From CBDCYN01 sp965224205 (lineage in GTDB: Bacteria > Planctomycetota > Phycisphaerae > Phycisphaerales > Phycisphaeraceae), in contig CBDCYN010000018.1 of NCBI GenBank assembly GCA_965224205.1, positions 1 through 36,733 on the forward strand: DNA of 36,733 nt, in the 5' to 3' direction. Under the pieces are notes generated by a model. That model was not told the DNA's origin. It did not search any database and saw only the letters and a program-made list of their open reading frames with translations. The stretch's first letter is position 1. Each line of letters opens with the position of its first letter. Both the position numbers and the translations under genes were made by a program. Below are positions 1-6,845 of the stretch, piece by piece.

Positions 1-302
1 CAAAAAAACATCCCCCGGTGTTAACCGAAGGATGCGTAAAGCATTACACTATGTCTCAAAATTCGTTCTGTACGTTGACGGATATACTATTGGTCACCGG
101 CCGTCCGGTCTCTAGAGTTCAAAAATCTCCGGTATTATTTGTACGGGCGGACCAGCCACCTATGGCACCCGATTCAGGTTTTCATAATAAACTCTAGTCT
201 TCGAACCTGTAAATTCTCTAATTTCATTAAGACGATATCGGTTGTCAGTGTTAGCTGTCAGTGTTAGCAACCAAAACGAATCAACCGCAATGAATGCATA
301 TT
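1..302. other. AT-rich spacer with no recognisable gene
   Basis: I see no open reading frame with a ribosome binding site, no RNA gene and no clear promoter here. The base composition is much AT-richer than the coding regions further right. The only structure is a small tandem repeat near its right end, listed separately. It lies downstream of the first PEP-CTERM gene, which is on the minus strand. Confidence 0.6.
240..272. repeat. Two tandem 13-bp units flanked by a 5-bp inverted repeat
   Basis: The unit TGTCAGTGTTAGC occurs twice head to tail at 243-255 and 256-268. The pair is flanked by GGTTG (240-244) and CAACC (268-272), so the block can fold with the repeats in the loop. It lies about 30 bp past the stop of the minus-strand PEP-CTERM gene. 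It lacks the GC-rich stem and T-tract of an intrinsic terminator, so its role is unknown. Confidence 0.6.
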
Positions 303-1025
303 TCAAGCTTTGCGGCGTTTAGTCGCGTACGCCAAAGCTCCCATGCTCATCATACCCAGTGAGGCTGTGATCGGCTCGGGAACCAGGGCTGGGCCCGGGG
401 GTGGCGGGGGCACGATAATGGTCTGGATAATGTCAAGAATCAGATCTGACGCTTGGTCCGCATCAATATTCATCATAATCATGTCAGCATCGGCAAAGTC
501 CGCAGTTCCGTTAAAATCCGCAAAGAAGAACTGGTTCGACCCAACCACTAGCGGGGACAAGAGAAGATCAGACGAATCGCCACCAGAATCCACCACGGTG
601 ATGGTCACGTCCACCGCGCCTACGTCAATCGAGATCAGCTCAAACTCGATCCCGTTGGCTAGACCGCCGTCAGTCAGGTCCAGCCCCCCCAGACCCGCAC
701 CATTGGCGTCCCAGGTCACTTTCGAACGCCCGCCCGGAGCAAATGCATCCTGCGAGTGCCCGATCGCTCCCGGTGGGACCGCTACTTGGAGCTCGGCACC
801 GCTCGAGATCGGATCCCCATTGCCTGGAAACCCAAGGATCTCCAGCGTACGAGACCCGCCGATCGCGTCACCCGAAGCAAAATTCGTGGGGCCGGGGTCG
901 CCGATCGAATCCACGATCCCAGGTCCGCTATCAAAATTATCAATAATAAGTGCTTGAGCGCTGCTGGCCAGCACCAAGCCTCCACCACACACCGCTACCG
1001 TCGCCAGTCCCTTCGTGAAATGCAT
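303..1025 (-). CDS. PEP-CTERM sorting domain protein (tandem paralogue 1)
   Basis: This encodes a predicted exported protein of 240 residues. An N-terminal signal peptide (MHFTKG, then a hydrophobic stretch ending near AQA) is followed by an acidic, Gly- and Asp-rich beta-type domain. The C-terminus is a PEP-CTERM tail: VPEPITA, a short hydrophobic segment, then basic TKRRKA. PEP-CTERM tails are recognised by an exosortase that cleaves and releases or anchors the protein at the surface. I chose the ATG at 1023-1025 because GAGGAGAT lies just upstream; an ATG six codons further up has no such site. Possible minus-strand promoter elements are a perfect -10 TATAAT at 1055-1060, or TTGACA (1182-1187) with TAGACT (1160-1165), spacer 16. 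It is clearly homologous over its whole length to the next minus-strand gene and is less GC-rich than it. The function of the mature domain is not known to me. Confidence 0.9.
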   Translation of the reverse strand: MHFTKGLATVAVCGGGLVLASSAQALIIDNFDSGPGIVDSIGDPGPTNFASGDAIGGSRTLEILGFPGNGDPISSGAELQVAVPPGAIGHSQDAFAPGGRSKVTWDANGAGLGGLDLTDGGLANGIEFELISIDVGAVDVTITVVDSGGDSSDLLLSPLVVGSNQFFFADFNGTADFADADMIMMNIDADQASDLILDIIQTIIVPPPPPGPALVPEPITASLGMMSMGALAYATKRRKA

Positions 1026-1483
1026 TGCTATCTCCTCATACACGCATCTAAATTATTATAACCATATCTGAGGAAGCCTTCTTTAGAAAATGTTCGCTCC
1101 TCGGATCGTGTACGAACGCTTCTTCTTCAGGAGGGTCCTCCCACTCAAATGTCTTCAACAGTCTATCAATCGTCGTTCGCTTGTCAATAGCATCACGCGA
1201 AATTTTAGAAAAAATATCCTTGAATTTTATGCCTCCCTTTGCCTAAACTAACAATATGGCCCGGATTATTCATCTTGCCAGTGAAACATCTGTTAGTACT
1301 TGGCTTATGCACCACTGTCTGCCGGCCGAATGGGGGCGAGATCTTGATAATTTTTGGGTATCCCTTATGTGCATTTTTGGCAAAACAAACAGCCCCCGGC
1401 CTTCACCGGGGGCTGCGATCAATCCATGTACCTAGATTAAATAGGTAGGAATAAAGATGAATTTAAACCATTCTTTATCCTTG
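1026..1483. other. AT-rich spacer between the two PEP-CTERM paralogues
   Basis: The spacer holds the likely promoter region of the first PEP-CTERM gene (right-to-left, 1055-1190) and the terminator of the second (1378-1414). I see no convincing gene; the short plus-strand frame at 1239-1448 has no ribosome binding site and runs through the terminator hairpin. The spacing and separate signals suggest that the two paralogues are transcribed independently. Confidence 0.6.
1378..1414 (-). terminator. Intrinsic terminator of PEP-CTERM paralogue 2
   Basis: A perfect 9-bp GC-rich stem is formed by AGCCCCCGG (1391-1399) and CCGGGGGCT (1406-1414) around a 6-nt loop. Read on the minus strand it is followed by the T-rich tract TGTTTGTTTTG. 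It lies about 70 bp past the stop codon at 1484, as expected for a terminator of that gene. Confidence 0.8.
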
Positions 1484-2200
1484 TTAAGCGCCGCGACGCC
1501 GGGTCGTGTAGCCCAACGCACCCAGGCCCATCAGGCCCAGCGAAGCCGTGATCGGCTCAGGCACTGCGTTACGAGGGGTCGGCGGCACGTCGATCGTCTC
1601 AAGGAAGTCGATCACCAGGTCCGAGGATTCATCGGCTTCGATCGTCATCATGATCGACTCCACATCGGTGAAGTCCGCACCCACCGAGAAGGACGCGAAG
1701 AAGAAGTTGTTCGTGCCCAGCACCAGGCCCGGCAGCTGCAGGCTCGACATCCCCCCGCCGGTGTCTTCGACCATCAGGGTCACGTCCACCGTACCCACGT
1801 CGATCGAAAGCAGGTCCATGCTCAGCCCGTTAGCTAGGCCGCCGTCGGTCAGGTCCAACCCGCCCAGGCCCGCGCCGTTGCTGTCCCAGGTCACCTTCGA
1901 CCGCCCCCCAGGGGCGAACACATCCTGCGAGTGCCCCAGAGCCCCGGGCGGCACAGCCACGGACAGCTCCGCACCCATCGACAGCGGGTCGCCATCGGTG
2001 GGGAACCCCAAGATCTCCAGCGTCCGGGACCCGCCGATCGCGTCGACGGACGCGAAATTCGTCGGCCCCGGGTCCACGAGCGAATCGACCGTGCCCGCCC
2101 CGCTGTCAAAGTTATCGATCAGCAACCCGTAAGCGTCGCCCGCCAGGGCCAGCCCACCGGCGCACGCCGCCACCATCGCCATACTGTGTTTGAAGCGCAT
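1484..2200 (-). CDS. PEP-CTERM sorting domain protein (tandem paralogue 2)
   Basis: A 238-residue exported protein with a signal peptide (MRFKHS, then a hydrophobic Ala/Gly-rich core), an acidic Gly/Asp-rich domain and a C-terminal PEP-CTERM tail (VPEPITA, hydrophobic segment, TTRRRGA). The ATG start is set by a strong ribosome binding site, GGAGGAGA, immediately upstream. By eye most positions match the protein at 303-1025, including the shared blocks DPGPTNFAS, GGSRTLEILGFP, APGGRSKVTWD and GLGGLDLTDGGLANG, so the pair is a tandem duplication. This copy is more GC-rich than its neighbour. Its leader carries a 7-bp stem-loop (2250-2268) and a perfect-stem terminator follows it. The domain matches no family I can name; exosortase-dependent surface location is inferred from the tail. 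Confidence 0.92.
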   Translation of the reverse strand: MRFKHSMAMVAACAGGLALAGDAYGLLIDNFDSGAGTVDSLVDPGPTNFASVDAIGGSRTLEILGFPTDGDPLSMGAELSVAVPPGALGHSQDVFAPGGRSKVTWDSNGAGLGGLDLTDGGLANGLSMDLLSIDVGTVDVTLMVEDTGGGMSSLQLPGLVLGTNNFFFASFSVGADFTDVESIMMTIEADESSDLVIDFLETIDVPPTPRNAVPEPITASLGLMGLGALGYTTRRRGA

Positions 2201-2249
2201 GCCTCTCCTCCATAAAAAGTGTAAAAAATAAAATGTCTTATCCGACCGT

Positions 2250-2268
2250 CTCGCTAACCGCTAGCGAG
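2250..2268 (-). promoter_or_regulatory. Stem-loop in the leader of PEP-CTERM paralogue 2
   Basis: CTCGCTA (2250-2256) and TAGCGAG (2262-2268) form a perfect 7-bp stem with a 5-nt loop, about 50 bp upstream of the start codon. The flanking ACCG and CGGT bases could extend it imperfectly. It could be an operator or an mRNA structure; nothing in the sequence decides this. No matching hairpin is seen upstream of the other paralogue. Confidence 0.35.
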
Positions 2269-2417
2269 GCCGGTAACGCTCAAGATGTGCCTAATGAGTC
2301 CACTAGAGATGAATCTTTCACGTCTCAATCAGAACATAACCCCGGAATGGCCCGGGTCAAGATAAACGTTATTTTTTTCTATTAAAACCTTCTTTCCGCC
2401 CAACCTCTACCCCCGTC

Positions 2418-3233
2418 ATGATCCCACTAAATCTCCATCTCGCTCGCTCGACCGCTGTGTCCCCGTCGCCCTCTGTCCTGGCCGTGGCCGCCATGTTCGG
2501 CCTCGGCGTGGACGAAGCCCGGCGGGTGACGATCATCCCTCCCACACAGGTCACACTGCGACCCGGCCAGGTCGTGTTCATCACCGGCCCCAGCGGGTCG
2601 GGCAAAAGCTCTCTGCTGAAGCTGATCCAAGAAGCCCTAGCCGGCCGCGACGACGCGGACGTCACCGCGTTCGACGACCTACCACCTCTGCCCGATCAGC
2701 CCCTGGTCGACTGCTTGGCCCCATGGCGAGATTCGTTGCAAGACGTGCTCAGAGCCCTTTCGATCGCCGGCCTCAACGACGCGTTCGTGATGCTGCGCAA
2801 GCCCAGCGAGCTGTCCGACGGCCAACGCTATCGCCTCAAGCTCGCCCAGACGATCGTCACCCCCCGGCAAGACGACCGGCGGCTGCGGGTGATCCTCGCG
2901 GACGAGTTCGCTGCCACGCTCGACCGCACCACCGCCGCAGTCATCGCCGCCAACGTCCGCAAGTGGGTAACGCGTGCCACAACAACGGCCTGCCCTGCTG
3001 TCCCGCCCGCGTGTACGCCGTCAGCTTCATCGCCCACGCAGCTGCGGGCGGCCCAACCTGCCGCTAAACCCACGGCCACCATTCCCGGCCCCCCCGACTC
3101 GTCCGTATCCCCCAGCCCCGGCGTGTGCTTTATCGCCGCCACCACTCACGACGACCTGCTCGAACCGCTAGCCCCCGACGTGCTAATCGAAAAACACCTT
3201 GGCGAGCAGATCGACGTGGCCCAACGCCCGTAA
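2418..3233 (+). CDS. Orphan ABC-type ATPase domain protein
   Basis: The protein (271 residues) contains the full set of ABC ATPase motifs: Walker A GPSGSGKSS (near residue 57), an ABC signature LSDGQ (near 133), Walker B VILADEF, a D-loop-like LDR, and an H-loop in ATTHDD (near 243). No membrane segment is present and no permease or substrate-binding partner lies nearby, so a transporter role is unlikely; it resembles stand-alone soluble ABC ATPases. Between the D-loop and H-loop there is an unusual insert of about 50 residues rich in Pro, Ala, Thr and Ser, where the family normally has a short beta-strand and turn. No convincing ribosome binding site precedes the ATG. It is divergent from the PEP-CTERM pair and sits before a repeat-rich spacer. 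The cellular role is unknown. Confidence 0.8.
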   Translation: MIPLNLHLARSTAVSPSPSVLAVAAMFGLGVDEARRVTIIPPTQVTLRPGQVVFITGPSGSGKSSLLKLIQEALAGRDDADVTAFDDLPPLPDQPLVDCLAPWRDSLQDVLRALSIAGLNDAFVMLRKPSELSDGQRYRLKLAQTIVTPRQDDRRLRVILADEFAATLDRTTAAVIAANVRKWVTRATTTACPAVPPACTPSASSPTQLRAAQPAAKPTATIPGPPDSSVSPSPGVCFIAATTHDDLLEPLAPDVLIEKHLGEQIDVAQRP

Positions 3234-3321
3234 CCACCGGACGCCCGGGCCCAAACAACGCGTGCCCCAATCGAAACCCACGGGCCCCTGGCGTGGGGCG
3301 CATGACCGTCTTCAATGACCT

Positions 3322-3433
3322 AGAGCGTTTTCGAAGTTGATGTAGAGCTTCACAGCGAGCCGCGACCGTCAGGGAGCGGGTTCTTTGGACCGATCTTCAT
3401 CCAGATAGGCTCTACACGGACCAAGAAAACGCT
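3322..3433. repeat. MITE-like inverted-repeat element, family 1, copy a (112 bp)
   Basis: The left end AGAGCGTTTTCGAAGTTGATG is partly complementary to the right end, which carries GCTCTACAC and ends GAAAACGCT, giving imperfect terminal inverted repeats of about 25 bp. The core contains GCGAGCCGCGACCGTCAGGG followed by AGCGGGTT, which is also found in the copies at 11523-11634 (reverse orientation) and 22792-22903. TA precedes the left end, as is usual for IS630/Tc1-type target sites. There is no coding capacity. Confidence 0.7.
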
Positions 3434-3436
3434 GTA

Positions 3437-3598
3437 GTGCTTTGTCACATTTGAAATTTCGGGTCAACGGCTCGGCGAGCCGCGCGTGTCCGCAACGGGT
3501 TTCCTGATCGAACACCGGTCATGGCTCAAGAACCCGCTTCCTCATGATCGCGGGTCGTTAAGTCACCCTGCCCAAAATTCAACCGTGGTGGAGCATTA
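3437..3598. repeat. Degenerate family 1 repeat next to the IS630-type element
   Basis: The core AACCCGCTTCCTCATGATCG with CGGGTCGTTAAG (about 3534-3562) matches the reversed core of the family 1 elements. The flanks around 3448-3472 and 3565-3598 are partly complementary (for example TTTGAAATTTCGGG against CCCAAAATTCAA), so this looks like an older and longer copy. It lies directly after copy a and directly before the insertion sequence, making a small nest of mobile DNA. Confidence 0.45.
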
Positions 3599-3610
3599 GA
3601 GCATCTGGCA

Positions 3611-4258
3611 TCAATGTTCTCCATAGCCACAGGCTTGAAAGTAGTTGGGGCATTCTGTGGGGTGAACGGCTCGCAGGGCATCGGCGATGGCGTCGTTCAA
3701 GGCGTCGAACGTCTTGGCGCTGACCCGACGTAGCCACGCTTTGACTTTGCTCCACAGCTTTTCGATCGGGTTGAGGTCGGGCGAGTAAGGCGGCAAGTAC
3801 CAAAGGTCCGCGCCGGCCGCTTCGATCGCCTCACGGATCCCCGCGCCTTTGTGCGACGAGAGATTGTCCATCACCACGACATCCCCGGGCCGCAGCGACG
3901 GGGCCAAGAACTGCTGTGTATAAGCCAGGAACGTTGCCGCGTCCATCGGACCGTCGACCACCACCGTCGCGCCTTGGCTCACGCCGTCGAGCCGGATGGC
4001 ACTGAGCATCGTCATGGTTTTCCAGTGGCCGTCCGGGGTGTGATCCACGCAGCGCTCGCCGATCGGCGACCGGCCGTACAGCCGGGTCATGTTGGTCTTG
4101 GCCCCGGATTCATCGAGGAAAACAAACGAACCCGGGTCCACGAACCGCCGGGCGATCATGAAGCTTCGCCGACGTCGAGCCACGTCCGGACGTTCTTGTT
4201 CGGCGGCGATCAGCGACTTCTTTTTAAGGATAGCCCCAGACGCTTCAACGCCCGGCAC
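3611..4258 (-). CDS. IS630-type transposase, C-terminal DDE part (orfB)
   Basis: This frame encodes the DDE endonuclease half of an IS630-type transposase. The acidic residues sit in the usual places: FLDESG (first D), VVMDNLSSHK (second D) and LPPYSPDLNPIEKLW (the E after the conserved NPIE block). It overlaps orfA by 49 bp in the -1 frame. Fusing the two at the A5 run (4221-4225) gives a continuous protein of about 310 residues, normal for the family. The ATG at 4256-4258 lies inside the overlap and has no clear ribosome binding site, so the product is probably made by -1 frameshifting, or the split is caused by a missing A. Confidence 0.85.
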   Translation of the reverse strand: MPGVEASGAILKKKSLIAAEQERPDVARRRRSFMIARRFVDPGSFVFLDESGAKTNMTRLYGRSPIGERCVDHTPDGHWKTMTMLSAIRLDGVSQGATVVVDGPMDAATFLAYTQQFLAPSLRPGDVVVMDNLSSHKGAGIREAIEAAGADLWYLPPYSPDLNPIEKLWSKVKAWLRRVSAKTFDALNDAIADALRAVHPTECPNYFQACGYGEH

Positions 4259-4545
4259 ACCGTCGATTCGACCACCCGCACGCTCAGCAGAGGCATCAGC
4301 TGCTTGGCCGTGATCCCCGGCTGGGCCGCGACCCTCTCACGCAAGATCTGCTCATCAGCCGCCGTGAGCTTCACCGGCCCCTTGGGCCCCGGCACGCCCG
4401 GCGACAACTCCCCTCGTCGATGTCGACCCAGCCAGTCGCGCACCGTCGGCCGCGCCACGGAAAACCGCTTTGCCACCGAAGCGATCGGTTCACCCGACCC
4501 CGCCGCCACGACCACCCGCTGCCGCAAGTCCATCGAATAGGTCAT
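4210..4545 (-). CDS. IS630-type transposase, N-terminal HTH part (orfA)
   Basis: The protein starts MTYSMDLRQRV and carries a helix-turn-helix/winged-helix region (for example IASVAKRFSVARPTVRDWL) that binds the element's ends. I chose the ATG at 4543-4545 because GGAGG lies 8 bp upstream; a longer reading to 4572 would lack this. The frame stops at 4210, inside the DDE part, after a run of five A residues on the coding strand (TTAAAAAGAAG); re-reading one A restores the family sequence KKKSLIAAE. The 13 bases TGGCATGGAGGCC around the ribosome binding site are repeated exactly at the other IS630-type element (16489-16501). Confidence 0.85.
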   Translation of the reverse strand: MTYSMDLRQRVVVAAGSGEPIASVAKRFSVARPTVRDWLGRHRRGELSPGVPGPKGPVKLTAADEQILRERVAAQPGITAKQLMPLLSVRVVESTVCRALKRLGLSLKRSR

Positions 4546-4591
4546 GACCTTGGCCTCCATGCCAGAAATCACACTTATCGGTCAAAGAAGA

Positions 4592-5371
4592 TTATTTACG
4601 CCAATGGCTATAGCCCCGGTTGCCCAGCCGGGTACCCGATCCCCGCCCAAATGCCGACAGGCCCACCAAACCTGCCGTCAGCAACCCCGCTGACACCGGC
4701 TCGGGAACAATCGGTGTTTCACTGCCGAAGGTGATGTTGTCGAACCCGATCTGGTTAATCGTGCCGCCGAAATCGATCGACTGGGCCACGCCATCAAACG
4801 CCACCCCGATCGGGACAAACGGGCTGAACTGACCGGTCGGGTCCGGCGCCCCGTTGAACGGGGTCTGGGGCAGCACGAGCGTCGCCAGGACATTCCCGGT
4901 CGCCTCCGGCCCGGAGTAGACCACGATCGAGCCCTGGAAATTGATTGAGCTATAGAAGAAAGAAAACCCATCCGTGAACCCGTCACGGAACGTCATCGTC
5001 GCTGCGCTGCCCGTAAGGAAGAACAAAACGGTGTCCGGCGATGGCTCGCCCCCGAAGTTGCCCGAGATTGGCGTCAGGCCCACCGCGTCTGCATCGACGA
5101 TCGCCAGGGCGTTGTCTGAGAATTCGACCCCGAAATTCTGCCCCGGGCCGCTTCCGGCATCGCCCGTACCCCCGTTGTAGAAATCGCCCACACCCTCGAA
5201 GACAGCCGGACCATTCTGAAGGACACCCAGCCCTTCGAAGTCGAGCACGAACGGGCTGGCCCCCAGCGCCGGCGAGGCGATCGCCACACAAGCAAGCAGT
5301 TGCATCGCCAACACCCGACCCGCGATCCCAAACGAAAACCTCCCCAACCTTGGCAAGCGACAATGTGACAT
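4592..5371 (-). CDS. PEP-CTERM sorting domain protein
   Basis: A 259-residue exported protein. After a signal peptide (MSHCRLPRLGRFS, hydrophobic core, cleavage near ALGA) comes a domain rich in aromatic beta-strand-like segments, ending IGFDNITFGSETP, then VPEPVSAG and a hydrophobic segment. The fold of the mature part resembles the small jelly-roll-like PEP-CTERM proteins, but I cannot name a function. The start at 5369-5371 is supported by the ribosome binding site GGGAGGG; an upstream in-frame ATG adds 35 residues that cross the promoter. The tail after the hydrophobic segment (about 18 residues, GRGSGTRLGNRGYSHWRK) is longer than the usual few basic residues, and the stop codon lies next to the IS630-type element, so the natural C-terminus may have been altered by the insertion. 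Confidence 0.88.
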   Translation of the reverse strand: MSHCRLPRLGRFSFGIAGRVLAMQLLACVAIASPALGASPFVLDFEGLGVLQNGPAVFEGVGDFYNGGTGDAGSGPGQNFGVEFSDNALAIVDADAVGLTPISGNFGGEPSPDTVLFFLTGSAATMTFRDGFTDGFSFFYSSINFQGSIVVYSGPEATGNVLATLVLPQTPFNGAPDPTGQFSPFVPIGVAFDGVAQSIDFGGTINQIGFDNITFGSETPIVPEPVSAGLLTAGLVGLSAFGRGSGTRLGNRGYSHWRK

Positions 5372-5426
5372 GGAACCCTCCCTTTTATGCTTGAAACGAC
5401 TAATACAGATACAAATGCAAAAAATT

Positions 5427-5455
5427 AATATAATGGAAATGCAACCCACTGTCAA
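5427..5455 (-). promoter_or_regulatory. Sigma-70-type promoter of the PEP-CTERM gene at 4592-5371
   Basis: On the minus strand a perfect -35 TTGACA (5450-5455) is followed after exactly 17 bp by TATATT (5427-5432), five of six matches to the -10 consensus. Transcription would start near 5420, leaving a leader of about 50 nt that includes the ribosome binding site. This is the best promoter match in the window. Confidence 0.65.
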
Positions 5456-5904
5456 ATCCGCCCCAGATTCGGACACGACACGGCGGCGGGCGCCTGGGAT
5501 CCAACCCCTAACTGTAACATAAAATCATATATTACAGATATTTATATTGAAAATCCATTCCCGTGGCGACGTTGAGGGCCTCTACCTTACCCGAATAAAA
5601 ATCATCGCGTATGCAACGCACCAGGGGAGATTGAGATGAAGAAGTACCAACCCGCTCGCAGCCGGCAGGTTGGGCAGGGGTGGATCCGAAGACACCCTGA
5701 GCGTCGCAATAAAATATATAAAATTTTTTTGTGGTCGATGAAAAGTATTCCATTGGCCTGCGTACATTCTTATAATAGTGATCTCTGTGCCAATGACAGA
5801 TCGATGGGATAATGGGCTTAGATGAGCTCTCCAACCATCATCTATGAGGATGTTGATAGGGCGGTGTGTACCCGTTGGAATTGAAGAATCAAGGAGAATT
5901 CTAG
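5456..5904. other. AT-rich spacer between divergent PEP-CTERM genes
   Basis: The sequence is locally very AT-rich (for example 5705-5730). It has a perfect TATAAT at 5771-5776 on the plus strand that could be a -10 box for the lectin-like gene, but no good -35 box lies at the right distance. A minus-strand frame at 5532-5834 has no ribosome binding site or recognisable domain, and I do not believe it. I found no RNA gene. Confidence 0.5.
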
Positions 5905-6690
5905 ATGAGAATGGCTATGTTGATTGTGTGCGCGGGGGCTTCGGTGTCGTCAGCCGCCCATGCCGGCGTGTTGAAATACGATGATTTCTCCGACACGACG
6001 GGTCTGGTCATCAACTCCAGCGCCGCGGTGGTCGGCGACAACGGGTTTGACTCGGCCCCCGTCCTGAGGCTGGCCGATACGGATAACTTCACCGCCGGTA
6101 GTGTCTTCACCAATCAGCGGATGGATATCTCCAGGTTCAGCACCGAATTTTCGTTCAGGATCCAGCCCGGCTTTGTAAACGGATCCGGGACCGACGGGTT
6201 CGTGTTCGCGATGCAGCCCACGAGCCCCTTTACCAAGGGCGGCACCGGGGGCAACCTCGGCTACCAAGGGCTGGGCACGCCGGTGAAAGTCGGGGTCGAG
6301 TTCGATCTGTTTAACAACTTTCAAGACCCCAGCAGCAATCATATCGGGATCAATACCGACACGACGAGCTCGCTTGTCACCGCCAACATCTCCCCTGATT
6401 TCGATAACCGCAACCTGTGGCACGCGTGGATCGACTACGACGGAACGACGCTGGAGGTGCGGGTGACCGAGTCCGATACGCGCCCGGATCAGCCGCAGCT
6501 GGCGCTGGCGATCGACCTGGTCGACCAACTGCTCACCACGGATGTTTACGTCGGGTTCACCGCCTCCACCGGCGGCGACGCATCCGCTCACGACATCGTC
6601 TCCTGGCGGTTTGTCCCCGAACCGGCCTCGGCGGCGCTGCTGGCAGCGGGTCTGATCGTGACAATCGGGTTGGGACGTAGGCCGTCCTGA
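5905..6690 (+). CDS. Legume-lectin-like PEP-CTERM protein
   Basis: A 261-residue exported protein with a short signal peptide (cleavage near AHAG) and an L-type (legume) lectin-like domain. Supporting segments are FSFRIQPG early on, GVEFDLFNN with a following DPSSNHIGINTD, WHAWIDYDG, and VYVGFTASTGG with HDIVSWRF at the end. These are the typical metal/carbohydrate-site and closing strands of the family, so binding of a surface or extracellular glycan is likely. The PEP-CTERM tail is VPEPASAA, a hydrophobic segment, then GRRPS. The start ATG has AAGGAG eight bases upstream. The last codons and stop coincide with the left terminal repeat of a small inverted-repeat element (6680-6828), which may have replaced the original tail. 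Confidence 0.88.
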   Translation: MRMAMLIVCAGASVSSAAHAGVLKYDDFSDTTGLVINSSAAVVGDNGFDSAPVLRLADTDNFTAGSVFTNQRMDISRFSTEFSFRIQPGFVNGSGTDGFVFAMQPTSPFTKGGTGGNLGYQGLGTPVKVGVEFDLFNNFQDPSSNHIGINTDTTSSLVTANISPDFDNRNLWHAWIDYDGTTLEVRVTESDTRPDQPQLALAIDLVDQLLTTDVYVGFTASTGGDASAHDIVSWRFVPEPASAALLAAGLIVTIGLGRRPS

Positions 6691-6828
6691 GAGGTAAGGA
6701 TGCGTAAAACCGAAACTCTTATCAATCCGACCACCAAATGCTGAGCACGTGAAGTAATAACTGCGGGCTGGCGGCACGCAGCCAGAGCCTCGTCGATATC
6801 AATCTGTCCTTACCTGTGCAGGACGACC
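6680..6828. repeat. MITE-like inverted-repeat element, family 3, overlapping the lectin gene end
   Basis: The left end GGCCGTCCTG (6680-6689) and AGGTAAGGA (6692-6700) recur inverted at the right end, where the minus strand reads GGTCGTCCTG then AGGTAAGGA (6807-6828). There is one mismatch and one length difference between the blocks. The right half also matches 17781-17836 (GCAGCCTCGTCGA.. and CGACC end), and the last 12 bases match 25451-25462. The element has no coding capacity. Its left end supplies the last two sense codons and the stop of the lectin-like gene. Confidence 0.55.
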
Positions 6829-6845
6829 AAAAATTTAAATGAACG

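Larger units (their letters stand above)
3598..4600 (-). mobile_element. IS630-family insertion sequence (ends approximate)
   Basis: The element carries a two-frame IS630-type transposase on the minus strand and lies within about 20 bp of the stop codon of the PEP-CTERM gene to its right. I could not fix the ends: no convincing terminal inverted repeat was found. TCTGGCAT (3604-3611) and ATGCCAGA (4559-4566) are complementary, but 8 bp is too little to trust. The left flank starts with TTAGAGC, resembling the TAGAGC ends of the family 1 repeats. Confidence 0.6.

Noticed and set aside
1239..1448. Plus-strand open frame of 69 codons between the PEP-CTERM paralogues
   Set aside because: It has no ribosome binding site, runs through the terminator hairpin at 1391-1414 and resembles no known protein.
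2970..3120. Frameshift pair as the cause of the low-complexity insert in the ABC ATPase
   Set aside because: I looked for the expected family sequence in the other frames over this stretch and did not find it, so an in-frame insert is simpler; it remains worth checking in reads.
3604..4566. TCTGGCAT/ATGCCAGA as terminal inverted repeats of the first IS630-type element
   Set aside because: Only 8 bp match, the right copy lies in the ribosome binding region of orfA, and the left copy overlaps the orfB stop codon.
5532..5834. Minus-strand open frame of 100 codons in AT-rich DNA
   Set aside because: No ribosome binding site, no recognisable domain, and composition typical of non-coding AT-rich spacer.
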